Position numbers and translations under genes: made by a program
Shown here: in pieces, positions 11,695-21,926 of the stretch
How the letters are laid out: the number at the start of each line of letters is the position of its first letter
Position numbering within the stretch: position 1 is the stretch's first letter
Notes under the pieces: generated by a model
What the model saw: only the letters and a program-made list of their open reading frames with translations
Databases searched by the model: none
What the model was told of the DNA's origin: nothing
Origin: Hofstenia miamia
Taxonomy: Eukaryota > Xenacoelomorpha > Acoela > Hofsteniidae
Length of the DNA stretch: 64,000 bases
Direction of reading: 5' to 3'
NCBI GenBank assembly: GCA_900660155.1
Contig: CABFPE010000035.1
Coordinates: forward strand, 42,463-106,462

Positions 11695-11934
11695 ATATAC
11701 ACATACATATATACATACAGTATACGAAATTAATGTTACTCTTAAGTATTTCGTCATAGTTGGTATTGTACTAAGAGCAGAAACAAAAAACGCAAAGAAC
11801 ATGCCATGTAAGCTATGCTTTGAGACTTAATCATTCTATGAGTGGTAATTCAAAAACTGCTATTTTGCTTAGCTAAATTTTATCCATAAATAGACTTAGT
11901 GAAATAATGGTCGGCAATCGAAAAAATATCCAAA

Positions 11935-12860
11935 TTAAGAACTGAAAATCAAATGAGCACATGTAAACCTGTTTAAAGCTTGGTATTTGCTATGATTGCA
12001 TTTAGCATTTAAAACATCGTGAAGACTTCTCGAATATGAAAAATAGTTTATTAATGAACTCATTTCGAATTCGAAACCTTCCAGTCCTTTAAGATTTCTT
12101 GTGTCCCTCATCAGTACTTCAGCTGTCATCTTAGACCACAATTATTCAATTAAGATTAAATCAGATATCTGAAAAGGGCAATTCAGGAAGAAGTGCTAAC
12201 CCCATGTATTGCATAAACTGTCTCTAACAATCCTCACAGTATGCACTCGAGCACTATCTAGCTAAAACAATCAGCCTCTCTGATTCCTAGATTGACCTAT
12301 TGCCCAAGGATGGGAATGTAGTTCACCGCATTAGGATTTCTTTCCAACCCAACAAATTTCGAGTATTATCGCTCTTGATTATGCTAAAGCAATTAATGAA
12401 CCACCACCAAACTTGATTTTGTTCTTGGTATATTGAGGATTAAAACGAGATTTTGTTGCTGAAGGTTGGCTCACATATATTTTTTACTCTGACTATAAAG
12501 CCCAATATTTGTTTCATCTGAAAAAATCATGCGTTGAAGTAATTCAACAAAATGAAGTCATTTGTTTTACTGTGATTCTTTTAAAAATGCTTGATTTACT
12601 GCCAACCTACCATAGACCAATTATATTTAAAAAAGTTTTGCATTGCACGCAGAGTACCTAAATTATATAAATCCTTTTGACTAAACACATCTTAAAGAAG
12701 CAACTGATATGTACTTTGAAGTTCACGGGTATTGATGCGAGGTTTAGTTTTAGACTGTCGAATTAAGTGTCTCTGTGAGGCAGAGGGAACTTTTAAAGGG
12801 CAGCCAGCTCGTTTTTTTTGAAAACCGCCATTCTAAGTTGTAGGCACTAATTTGCGATAA
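11935..12860 (-). pseudogene. Tc1/mariner-type transposase relic
   Basis: Minus-strand frames contain in order: a basic N-terminal region (12860-12700), a KFGGGSLIALA block (about 12410, the KxGGGSxMxWG motif of Tc1 transposases), LDSARVHTVRIVRDSL (about 12250, the QDNAPxHxA block with the second catalytic Asp retained as LD), and ISDLILIE-stop-LWSKM (about 12150, the SPDLNPIENLW block). The reading frame has several stops and shifts. The family is a plain cut-and-paste DNA transposon with a DDE/D transposase. No terminal inverted repeats could be assigned. A 68-codon piece at 11935-12141 is the C-terminal part. Confidence 0.75.
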
Positions 12861-13165
12861 AGACTTTTAATACAGTCACTTTCACACGATATTTTGTTAT
12901 GGGTCATGCCTTGCCTTTTTGAAATGAATCATAAGCTCTCACTTCTGTGGAGTATTGTCTACCTGGAATTGCACTAATAAATTGTAGCAATAGTGAAATT
13001 AACGGCAATAGACTAGATTTAGGCAATTTCACGTATACTGAAGTGTGACACTAATTGCTCTTGATTATATTGCAGCTGGTCATTAGTAGTATGAATTGGG
13101 CGAGATTTCATCCCACTTTTTTCTGATTGGTCGAGAGGGGGTTCCATTTCGTCTCACTTTGTTAA

Positions 13166-13270
13166 TGTGGGAAAGTAATACATGTAAAGTAAGTTAATGT
13201 GGGAAAGTAATACATGTAAAGTAAGTTAATGTGGGAAAGTAATACATGTAAAGTAAGTTAATGTGGGAAA
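13166..13270 (+). promoter_or_regulatory. four TGTGGGAAA motifs at 32-bp spacing
   Basis: TGTGGGAAA occurs at 13166, 13198, 13230 and 13262, exactly 32 bp (about three helical turns) apart. This word fits the consensus for the Notch effector CSL/Su(H)/RBPJ (YGTGRGAA). The rest of each unit is AT-rich with an ACATGT palindrome in the first two units. That the sequence matches is direct. That it is bound is inference. Confidence 0.5.
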
Positions 13271-13325
13271 GTAAAACTAAATTAGATCACATAACACAAA
13301 AACTAGTAAAAGTACATGACTTCCA

Positions 13326-13333
13326 TGACGTCA
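13326..13333. promoter_or_regulatory. perfect CRE palindrome TGACGTCA
   Basis: An 8-bp match to the cAMP-response element bound by CREB/ATF bZIP factors. It is conserved in the second copy of the repeat at 38906-38913, although the sequence between the two elements has diverged. Confidence 0.5.
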
Positions 13334-13389
13334 GTACAACACCTCCAGCAATATCCACGGCGTCTCAGGTCAAAGGCCACCCTTCTCGA

Positions 13390-13439
13390 CCAATCAGAAA
13401 AAAGTGAGACGAAATGGAACCCCCCTCTCGACCAATCAG
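13390..13439 (+). promoter_or_regulatory. tandem CCAATCAG boxes, 42 bp apart
   Basis: CCAATCAG at 13390 and 13432 fits the NF-Y binding site. Each is followed by AAAAAAGTG. The same 42-bp period is seen three times in the copy at 38971-39062. Confidence 0.5.
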
Positions 13440-13485
13440 AAAAAAGTGGGATGAAATCTCGCCCAATTCATACTACTGTCATTCC

Positions 13486-14158
13486 ATTCGAGAATCCGCC
13501 TTTGCGATATGATATTGCGTATGGAGCACTTTGGAATAAACATAAAGGTTTAAATTGTGCAACTGTTGGTCATCCTAAAGCGCTAACCTCTGCTGAAGAA
13601 AGTACTCTTGCGCTATCTGTAATCAAGCTGTGTGAATGGTGAAAACCATTGACATGTGTTGAACTCTCAAATGCTATTTAAATCTTACCTTGCTAGGCAA
13701 GGACGTGTTGTTGATGCCTTCGAAATAATGCGCCAAGCCCTGATTGGGCACTAAGTTGGATGAAACGTCATAAGCTTATTCAAAGATTAGCTGCTGATGT
13801 TGAAGCTGCAAGAGCAGAATTAAACGAAAAGCTTATTCAATTTTTTTGATCATTTTCAAAAAGAATGTGAAGACGTACCAAAATGCAACACTTGCAATTA
13901 TGACAAGACGAATTTACGGGATGATCCCGGCAGACTGTCTGTTATTAGCAAGCGTGGAACCACCCGTACGCAATCTGGCCAAAATAATTTCATGCTTCAA
14001 CGAGTTTGACATTAAAATTCAATATTACACAATGAAATATCCGTCAAGTGGTTCGTTTGTGTGGCACGAGAATAACTGTGATTACACGATTTCGGTGGAC
14101 GATATTGAGAAAATTGTGATCCCGAGTTCGACTCGGCGGCTAGTGGTCGTGTCAGAGC
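13486..14158 (+). pseudogene. pogo/Tigger-type transposase, internally deleted (copy A)
   Basis: Plus-strand frames give the pogo signature: a psq-like helix-turn-helix (IAYGALWNKHKG, about 13517), a second DNA-binding helix region (PLTCVELSNAI, then SYLARQGRVVDAF), NNAPSPDWALSWMKRHK (about 13727) and ARAELNEKLIQFF. Then comes the first catalytic block CNYDKTNLRDDPG (about 13885-13925), which in the family reads NYDETNLxDDPG, so the first Asp is kept. After SKRGTTRTQSGQNN the sequence jumps to a C-terminal tail (MKYPSSGSFVWHENNCDYTI, about 14033), so the middle of the DDE domain is missing. Stops and shifts are present. Non-functional. Confidence 0.72.
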
Positions 14159-14281
14159 NGGCGTCTCAGGTCAAAGGCCACCCTTCTCGACCAATCAGAA
14201 AAAAGTGAGACGAAATGGAACCCCCCTCTCGACCAATCAGAAAAAAGTGGGATGAAATCTCGCCCAATTCATACTACTGTC

Positions 14282-14982
14282 ATTCCATTCGAGAATCCGC
14301 CTTTGCGATATGATATTGCGTATGGAGCACTTTGGAATAAACATAAAGGTTTAAATTGTGCAACTGTTGGTCATCCTAAAGCGCTAACCTCTGCTGAAGA
14401 AAGTACTCTTGCGCTATCTGTAATCAAGCTGTGTGAATGGTGAAAACCATTGACATGTGTTGAACTCTCAAATGCTATTTAAATCTTACCTTGCTAGGCA
14501 AGGACGTGTTGTTGATGCCTTCGAAATAATGCGCCAAGCCCTGATTGGGCACTAAGTTGGATGAAACGTCATAAGCTTATTCAAAGATTAGCTGCTGATG
14601 TTGAAGCTGCAAGAGCAGAATTAAACGAAAAGCTTATTCAATTTTTTTGATCATTTTCAAAAAGAATGTGAAGACGTACCAAAATGCAACACTTGCAATT
14701 ATGACAAGACGAATTTACGGGATGATCCCGGCAGACTGTCTGTTATTAGCAAGCGTGGAACCACCCGTACGCAATCTGGCCAAAATAATTTCATGCTTCA
14801 ACGAGTTTGACATTAAAATTCAATATTACACAATGAAATATCCGTCAAGTGGTTCGTTTGTGTGGCACGAGAATAACTGTGATTACACGATTTCGATGGA
14901 CGATATTGAGAAAATTGTGATCCCGAGTTCGACTCGGCGGCTAGTGGTCGTGTCAGAGCTTGCAGGTTCTGATTTGGAGTGA
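14282..14982 (+). pseudogene. pogo/Tigger-type transposase, internally deleted (copy B)
   Basis: Same sequence as copy A across the N-joined duplication, but it continues to the natural end, where the tail reads VVVSELAGSDLE followed by TGA at 14980-14982. It has the same DNA-binding and first catalytic blocks and the same internal deletion. It is probably the other allele of copy A, so there is likely one pogo relic here, not two. Confidence 0.7.
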
Positions 14983-15173
14983 AATTTAATGTGAATTGTG
15001 GAATTATGGTTCTCTATTTTGTGTTGCAAATGTTGAAATTTAATGTGTAACGGCATACTTTTTTTGCTATTACTTTTGTGTTGCTCTATTTTTTGTTGCA
15101 AGGGTTGACATTAATTTTCATCAAAGAAGCCCCACGCGGTCCCCAACTTTAATTCTTGTTAACAGATAATAAG

Positions 15174-15402
15174 TGATCAAAGTTCACCCAAAACACGGGG
15201 GCAACTTTGATAACTAAAAAAGTTTTTAAAAAACAGACAAGGAGTGAATGCTCTAGCACACCACCTAATATTGAAATAGCCAACATTCATAATGTCCTGA
15301 ATAATATACAAGCTGCACAAAATAAACTCGTGCACCAGGTGTACACATGGAAATAACTCAAAGCCCTATCAAAGTAACCCCGGTTTACGGTAACTTTAAT
15401 CA
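15174..15402. mobile_element. MITE with about 36-bp terminal inverted repeats
   Basis: The left arm 15174-15211 (TGATCAAAGTTCACC ... GGGGGCAACTTTGAT) pairs with the right arm 15368-15402 (ATCAAAGTAACCCC ... AACTTTAATCA) over about 36 bp with a few mismatches. The interior of roughly 155 bp has no coding capacity. Target duplication and superfamily are not clear. Confidence 0.55.
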
Positions 15403-15936
15403 GTTTTTCATATTTCAGTTAATATAAATTGTGAATACTTTACCTGCCTTAATTAGCTTACATTTATGATAGTTAAGATATTTTAGACTAAAGTGTCATT
15501 ATAAATCCTTATGGTTTACATTGCTGTGGCATTTAGCTTGAGCATTGAAAATAAGTAAACAAATGAACATGTATATTTCACTGTTAGGCCCAAGCATAAT
15601 TACTTCATTAGCAGAATATTTCAAACGTCTCTACTGCCATTTGCAATATTTCAAACGTTTAAATATGTTCGCAACATAAAATCGTTCAATTTGTTTTGAA
15701 TTTCCCTTCCAATATTAGAAATATTCAAGCGTTCAAACTTTTTATTTTATTATGTTTCCTTAATTTTCAAGTGATAAATCCTGTATATTAAATTTTCTGC
15801 TTATAAACACAACTTCTGTTTATATTATTAGTTAGTTCCATTAAAACATGAAATAAAATCACCCAATCAAAAAGCGCCACAACTCGATTTATACCAAAAT
15901 TAATGAAACATTGCAGAGAGATAAATTTAAATTTTA

Positions 15937-15969
<33 letters not shown>

Positions 15970-16545
15970 NTCAATCATTTACTGATTCGCAAGCTGAACC
16001 TTAATCCATTTGATATTATAAATGGTCCTTTATCAGTAGTAGAGGAAGACTTGAAGGACACCACACATTGACCTTTGTGACCTTTGCGGGTACATTAGCA
16101 GGCATATATGGCATGACTGACGTAATTGTGTACTTTGGCAGTAATTGTATCTCTGATGTCATTGGAATATATTGTAGTAATATTTGTTGACAAACAAAAT
16201 TCCATATATACTTTTGTCATGACTTGATGTGATATGGACTAGCGCATTATTATGTGTCATGTCAATGCCATATATGACAACTTCAATCTAGTAAAAGTAA
16301 TACCATGTTCTAAGTTTGTAAACCAATTAAAACCTAAATTATAAAGCAATTAAATTTTAATGGTATGCGATTTCCATGATAATGATGAGTATGAACAAAA
16401 ATATTACGGATGCGGTACTTCAAAGAAGCTTGTTGAAACGGTTTTAAACAGGGTTTGAAAAAAAGCTCTATTAAACCAGTTCAAGTCAGGTGAAACTCTT
16501 TCACGCTGGTCAGTCACCTTTTTACCATACAAAGTCCCCCCCCCT
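15403..16545. other. AT-rich intergenic sequence with a (TA)n tract and single N
   Basis: A (TA)n run at 15942-15969 is interrupted by an N at 15970, probably an unresolved repeat length. A C9 run lies at about 16527-16537, just before the GC-richer open frame at 16546. No genes seen. Confidence 0.6.
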
Positions 16546-16809
16546 TCAATAATAAGTCAATTCGTCTGAAACGATACCCGAGGATGTTTTCTCCATAGAA
16601 GCAGTTCCTAGTGACTGCACTTTTGCGGCCAATCCCTCGGCCATTGTGTGCAACTTCTTAGACGGCGTCAGCCACTCATTTGGGTCAATTTCCTTCACGA
16701 TGCCCTCAGTGATTGGTGTGTCATCGATGTATTCCCCAAGCATTTTAGATTCCATAAATTTGATAATAGCGTCTTTTTGTATGCCCACATTAGCATCCTT
16801 GTATTTTCT
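16546..16809 (-). CDS. orphan open frame of unusual composition
   Basis: The minus strand is open from 16809 to the TAA at 16546-16548 (about 87 codons). The GC content is clearly higher than the flanks. The peptide includes GIQKDAIIKFMESKMLGEY, then DDTPITEGIVKEIDPNEWLT, and ends in a helix-prone tail (KKLHTMAEGLAAKVQSLG). No in-frame ATG lies near its 5' end apart from internal Mets, and a stop sits immediately upstream. It could be a last exon, a retrocopied fragment or part of an old mobile element. I do not recognise it. Confidence 0.35.
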   Translation of the reverse strand, partial: RKYKDANVGIQKDAIIKFMESKMLGEYIDDTPITEGIVKEIDPNEWLTPSKKLHTMAEGLAAKVQSLGTASMEKTSSGIVSDELTYY

Positions 16810-18528
16810 TTAAATACCGTTTATTAAAGGATTATATCGGCGGTAACAGTACAGTATTACCAAATTTATATACCATCGATAACGATATACGATAAAAGCT
16901 TACAAACTATATCGCCCAGTGATTTTAGTAAATTGGGCAATCATAGCAGCTGGCTTGCTTCTCAGTTACATTTTAATGAAATATTGGCTCTATTTAGATA
17001 AATATATTTTCAAAATTTGCTTGATTTATAGATCATATTCTTGAATACTTAGCCGTTCGAACACACTTAGTGGTAAAAACTACCCAAGTTGCCAATCTCT
17101 ACTCCTAAATATAAGTAGAAATATATTGGATTATTCGAACGGAAATTATTCCCAGCGGTACTACTATGTCACGTTTGGCTGAATCACATTGAAAAAATCC
17201 ACTGAAATCGACACGCAACACAAAAAAATAATGTGTACTCAGGAGTTGCTCTTCACAGAAAAAATTAAGTGCGATTTCATGTTTCTCAATAATATCCCAT
17301 GCTACTATTATTTATTGTAATTTATTTTTGCACAGCTATAAACTATTAAATCACAATTTAACAAAGCAAACGCAGAAGAGTCACTAATTTTTTTTCAAGT
17401 TTCTTTGTTCAAAATCATTAAAAAATGCCTTTTAAGGAAGAGTTATTCAAATAATCAAATTTTAGAGGTCTTGGTAATTCATTATATTTAAAATTTTTTT
17501 TATAATATCATTTTAAATGCGTTAGTGTAAGCAATATTTCTTTTATATTAGTTGCATACATTAGTTGTTTCTCAATATTAAACACCGCATTTTTCCTTTG
17601 AAAAAATTATTAAAAAAACTGAAAACTGAGTAGTGTTCAATGATCTATGTGAATTTAAGAACAGTGGCTATCCTTTCTTAACTTTGTTAATTTGAAAAAC
17701 ATCTATGAAGGCAAGACCAATTGCATTATGGCACATAATTTTATATTTCGTATATAGGGCTAACAATTCTTACATTTTAGTCTTTAAAAATCTATATTAT
17801 AGCAAACGTTCAGTGTTATGAAGAAATGTAGCTTATTTAGTGAGAACTAGAAAATAATCATTTGAGATGATAATCACAATGAAATTAATTCCTCAAAATA
17901 AAACTCTGTAGATTATCATAAATACTAGTAATATCTGCATTAACAAATCTCTAATGTAACCTGATCTACAATTGCTGCTGTACTAAGTGGAAGGAAAGTT
18001 ACTGATTCATATCACAGCAAATATATAATTCCAATCCACTAAATTTATCTATGAAATACCTTTAGCGGTCTCAAATTTGAAATACCCGGCAGGTATTTTT
18101 CAAATAGTTCATTAAAAATTTAATGAAGATATCAAAATTATTAAAATCAAATAATTGATAACTTTTACTAAGTGCTTTCAAATCTTTTGTTTTCAGTTTT
18201 TTTGCTAAAAATATAATATCAGTATCCTTTGTGTTCTCACCAAAACTGGTGGCAAAGAATCATAATATGATTTATTAATGAATAATTTCGAAGGTTTAAA
18301 ACCTTAAACCCCAAGATATATTGGCTTACCAAAGGTAACTTTATTGAAATATAGTGAAATACCAGAAAATCCTAAATGTGTTTTGAATTCCAATATACTT
18401 TGTTTCTTAGTTCAACTTTTCATTCCTCAGCAATATCAATTCATTGTTGCAAACCAAACTTTAAAAAGGATCTACGCTTCTTTACAAATTATACATAATG
18501 TTACACTCACGTGTTGTTCGTTTAAAAA
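16810..18528. other. 5' flank of the first transporter gene
   Basis: AT-rich sequence with no supported gene. Open frames here are short and featureless. Confidence 0.6.
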
Positions 18529-18588
18529 TGTCAATAAATAATGAATGTATTACTATTGTTGACATAATCATTATAATATTTATATAAA
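18529..18588 (+). promoter_or_regulatory. conserved promoter block of SLC38-like gene 1
   Basis: TGTCAATAA (18529-18537), TTGACATAATCATTATAATA (18559-18578) and a TATA box TTTATATAAA (18579-18588) appear in the same order in front of the paralogue at 59343-59402, while the sequence between them has diverged. The two outer motifs contain TGTCA and its complement TGACA. The TATA box starts 38 bp upstream of the chosen ATG, so the 5' UTR should be very short. A four-codon upstream frame at 18591 ends before the start codon. Confidence 0.55.
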
Positions 18589-18616
18589 GTATGGATACAT
18601 TGTGATATTAGAAAAT

Positions 18617-20005
18617 ATGGATATTTTGGAAAGTAGAAGTACCAATAGCAAAAAGGGTTCAAAAAATCATGAGACCTTACGTCTTGTTTCTACTGGGAGG
18701 TCTAGCATTTCTGATGCACGAGTTCAATCACTTTTGAATATGGGATCATGTGACGTTACTACATTCCGTGAAACTGGAAGTACTTCAACAATAGGAGCAA
18801 TCTTCATTGTCATGAATGCAGCGCTTGGTGCAGCCATGCTCAACATGCCGAATGCATTTGCGCAGGCTGGTGGAGTACCCGCATCTTTATTAGTACAATC
18901 ACTATTTGTAGTTTTTGCGTATGGGGGACTTCTTATGTTAGGGTATTGTGCCGAATTCCAAGAATCTAGCGTCTATCAAGAAGTGATGAAGTCAATGGGT
19001 GGAAAAAAACTGGAGGTGGTAACCGAATTAATCATATTAGTATTTGCATTTACAACGTGTATCTCCTTCATGGTTCTTGGCACAGACCAGGGCAGCAACA
19101 TTCTTGAGTTATTAATTAAGAGTGAAAATTACAATAAACACCCCACAATATATAGATATTTGACAACATTCGTAATTTCTACATGCATTATTTTGCCTCT
19201 ATCCCTTCCTAAAGACGTTAGCTTTCTTCAGTATCCGAGCATAATATGTACATGTGCAGTTGGCTATGTGACTGTTTTGGTGATTGTCGAATATTTTGTT
19301 TTACAAGAAGACCCTACAATAACTGATGTTCCGGATAGCTTTGAAGCAGTTTTAAATGTCGTTCCAACAATAGCTTTTGGATTTCAATGTCATGTAAGCT
19401 CAGTTCCCGTATACTCCGGTTTGAGAAAAAGAAACCTTAGGAACTGGTCTGTAATTACATTCTGCGCAGTTTTAATTTGTTTCATTGTGTATTCTAGTGT
19501 TGGCACATGCGGATATTTAACATTTGGAAATTCAGTTGCTGATGACATACTTAGTGCTTATTCTACAAAGAGCGTACAAGCCATAGTGGGTAGATTTTTT
19601 GTTGTTATATCTACTACCATGAGCTATCCAATTTTGCATTTTTGTGGACGTGCATCATTGGAAAGTATTACAAGAAAAATAATGCGAATGAGTGACGATG
19701 ATGGCAGAAGAACATGGAGTCGTCGTTATTACTATCAGACCTTAATTTGGTTTGTCCTAGCAATGCTTGGTGCAATGGTCGTTCCAAACATTGATACAAT
19801 TATTAAGCCAGTAGGTGCATTTTCTGCTCTTTTCGTAATGGGACTGCCTGGATTTGCATTTATAAAGGCGTCTCAAAGAATAAGGACTGAAATTGGTACC
19901 ACTACATATGTAACAATGAATTTATTAGGAATGATTTTCATTGTAGTGAGTGCTTTTCTGTTTGGACAGAGTTTTACCAGTGGAATTTATAGCATTGTAG
20001 GTTAA
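18617..20005 (+). CDS. SLC38A7-like amino-acid transporter, intronless (copy 1)
   Basis: A 462-aa protein with about 11 membrane segments (roughly residues 59-82, 88-113, 136-156, 182-198, 207-230, 247-262, 279-302, 324-343, 374-392, 396-417 and 432-455). It belongs to the amino acid/auxin permease superfamily and is closest to vertebrate SLC38A7/A8. Shared blocks are TSTIGAIFIVMNAALGA in TM1, FGFQCHVSSVPV in TM6, TCGYLTFG in TM7, SYPILHFCGRA in TM8 and FLFGQSF in TM11. SLC38A7 exports glutamine and other neutral residues from lysosomes. The location of this protein is not known. ATG 18617 was chosen because the paralogue starts at the aligned codon. A GTG five codons earlier is not a plausible animal start. 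The whole gene is one exon, unlike the multi-exon vertebrate orthologues, which suggests retroposition or intron loss. Confidence 0.93.
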   Translation: MDILESRSTNSKKGSKNHETLRLVSTGRSSISDARVQSLLNMGSCDVTTFRETGSTSTIGAIFIVMNAALGAAMLNMPNAFAQAGGVPASLLVQSLFVVFAYGGLLMLGYCAEFQESSVYQEVMKSMGGKKLEVVTELIILVFAFTTCISFMVLGTDQGSNILELLIKSENYNKHPTIYRYLTTFVISTCIILPLSLPKDVSFLQYPSIICTCAVGYVTVLVIVEYFVLQEDPTITDVPDSFEAVLNVVPTIAFGFQCHVSSVPVYSGLRKRNLRNWSVITFCAVLICFIVYSSVGTCGYLTFGNSVADDILSAYSTKSVQAIVGRFFVVISTTMSYPILHFCGRASLESITRKIMRMSDDDGRRTWSRRYYYQTLIWFVLAMLGAMVVPNIDTIIKPVGAFSALFVMGLPGFAFIKASQRIRTEIGTTTYVTMNLLGMIFIVVSAFLFGQSFTSGIYSIVG

Positions 20006-20797
20006 CTAATCTATGTTGAAAAGTAGAACATCTCAATAATTTTATTATGAAAATATTAGAACAGTAAATTTACATAGTAATATTGAGAATACTTAATTTT
20101 TCAAAAGTGTACTATATAACAAGCTGGAAAGGGCAGATGGCTCCTTACTTTTATTTCAACATTATAATAAGTACAGCTAGAAAATATCAAATGCATTCGG
20201 TTTGCAGACAATCTTTCTAAGTGAAACAGAAATTACTAAATAACGCGGTTTTAGTATGTAAACACAAAACTTTACTGTGCTCAGCTTTAATCTAAGCGTA
20301 CTATTGATCAATATTAGGGGCTTAACCTGAAACAGTACATAGAAAAACAGAAATCGCAAGTTACTAATAATTATAATTTAGAGTTCAGATGCTGAACGTT
20401 TAGTATTACAAAGAAGAGTAAACACAAATATTGGAAATTATTGACAAATTAAGGACAAGTATCTGCAAAAAAACAATCAGAACAAGTAGCAGAACAAAAT
20501 ACACAAATTTGAATCGATTATTCACGTCCGCGCATACGCAAAGGAAATACACCATTGGTAAATTTTAATATATCAGTTTAATGATATTGATCATCAACTA
20601 TGGCATTTGAACTAAGAGACAAAGGTACTTCTCTATTGATAAAGATAGTGTTGGACAAATTTTGTGTTTTAAGGAACAGGAAAAAGTTAGTCGAAATCAA
20701 TTTCGAGATATGGAATGATTTTATATTGTACTTATTTTCGTTAATATTATTATCTATTGGATGAAGTTGTATAATGATTGCATTCTAATCCATAACA
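20006..20797. other. 3' flank of transporter gene 1
   Basis: AT-rich and without genes. No AATAAA close to the stop is seen, in contrast to copy 2. Confidence 0.5.
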
Positions 20798-21060
20798 CAG
20801 CATAGATGTAATCGGGTTGAGGTTTTCAAACCTGACCTACCCAGCGTGAACCCGAAAAACTTCGATCTGATCCAATCCGAACCCGATTTTTGGACCAAAC
20901 TTTTCGTGACCAAACTTTTATTGATTTTAATAACCATTAGAAAGTTTTGTGATAAAAGTGAATAATGTATTTGTATTTTTATTTATAAAATACAATAAAT
21001 TAATGGTGTCAACATTAAAGCTTTGTGACCCATTCCACCGGATTAGATTTTACCCGGTGA
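20798..21060 (+). repeat. hAT-like dispersed repeat
   Basis: Starts CAGCATAGATGTAATCGGGT, followed by a short fold-back (GGTTTTCAAACC) and repeated AACCCGA words. From 20880 it matches the repeat at 5041-5240, and its start resembles the inverted terminus at 2026. No target duplication was found and there is no coding capacity. Confidence 0.45.
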
Positions 21061-21838
21061 CTAGTGTAGACCTGGTCATCCGAATGACTTGTTTTTAAAA
21101 CTTAACTCCATTCTATTCTGGCAAAAATTTTAATGACTTAAGATTGATTTGATATCTACCAATTACAAAATAGGTACTCAGAAAATACGAAATTACAACC
21201 GAATATGAATCTATATTGGATTCTAATTCAAATCTTGTTACAGCACAGTCTCTGCTCTAGAAAATACTGGTGGGCTTCTGAAATTTTGTAAATAAAAATA
21301 AATCATATTTCTCAGTTGGAATTTTTATTTGTAGAATAAACAGCTGAAGTTTTTAATGTTTCAAAGTTTTTTTTAACCGTAACTATTAACAAAAGTTATT
21401 TTTCGTTATGGAAGTTATTATCAAAAACAATATATTTTGGATTTGTAAATACCTGAATACTCGGATTCGAAAAAATAAGTGAATTTGCAGAAGTTTTTGG
21501 GAAAAAGCAAAATTATCTTAAAAAATTCTGAAAACACTTAAACTATTTATGGCACTTCACTAGAAAAATTATTTGGATTGCTAGACAAGATTTTGCCTAT
21601 ATTTTTAAAATTTTCATCTTTTTGGAATCTTTTGATATAAATTTTGACAAAGGATTCGTTTTTGGTATACATTTTTGTAAAACGATACATCTATTGATTT
21701 TCAATTCGAACAAAAAACATCATTTTATTTGAAAAAGTTTGATTATTATTAACAAAACTGTTAATACCCAACTGAAAAACAATTTGTTTGTGGCTAGAAC
21801 ATTTAAAATTAAATAACGATTTCGTAAACATATGTGAT

Positions 21839-21876
<38 letters not shown>

Positions 21877-21926
21877 CTGACAAACTGAAATTCGTTTACC
21901 ATTTATAAGCGAAACACGTTTTTGAA
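21061..21926. other. AT-rich intergenic sequence with a (TA)n tract
   Basis: A (TA)n microsatellite lies at about 21841-21873. No genes recognised. Confidence 0.6.

Larger units (their letters stand above)
13085..13477. repeat. fold-back repeat with 76/77-bp inverted arms
   Basis: The left arm (13085-13160) and right arm (13401-13477) are reverse complements apart from one base in a G/C run. The outer ends read AGTAGTATGAATTGGGCGAG and its complement. The 240-bp loop holds a 32-bp tandem array, a CRE-like palindrome and a CCAAT box, and the arms carry CCAAT too. A second copy of the loop and right arm is at 38738-39100. It could be a MITE of pogo type (the right end can be read CAGTAGTA) or the promoter region of the adjacent pogo element. 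Confidence 0.8.
13359..14959. repeat. 800-bp duplication joined by a single N
   Basis: 13359-14158 and 14160-14959 are the same sequence at an offset of 801. I found one substitution, at 14095 versus 14896. They are joined by one N at 14159. The near identity and the placeholder N point to an assembly overlap or unmerged haplotype, not a biological tandem duplication. Confidence 0.85.

Noticed and set aside
13166-13280. CRISPR-like regular spacing of the 32-bp array
   Set aside because: The units are direct tandem repeats without variable spacers, in an animal genome.
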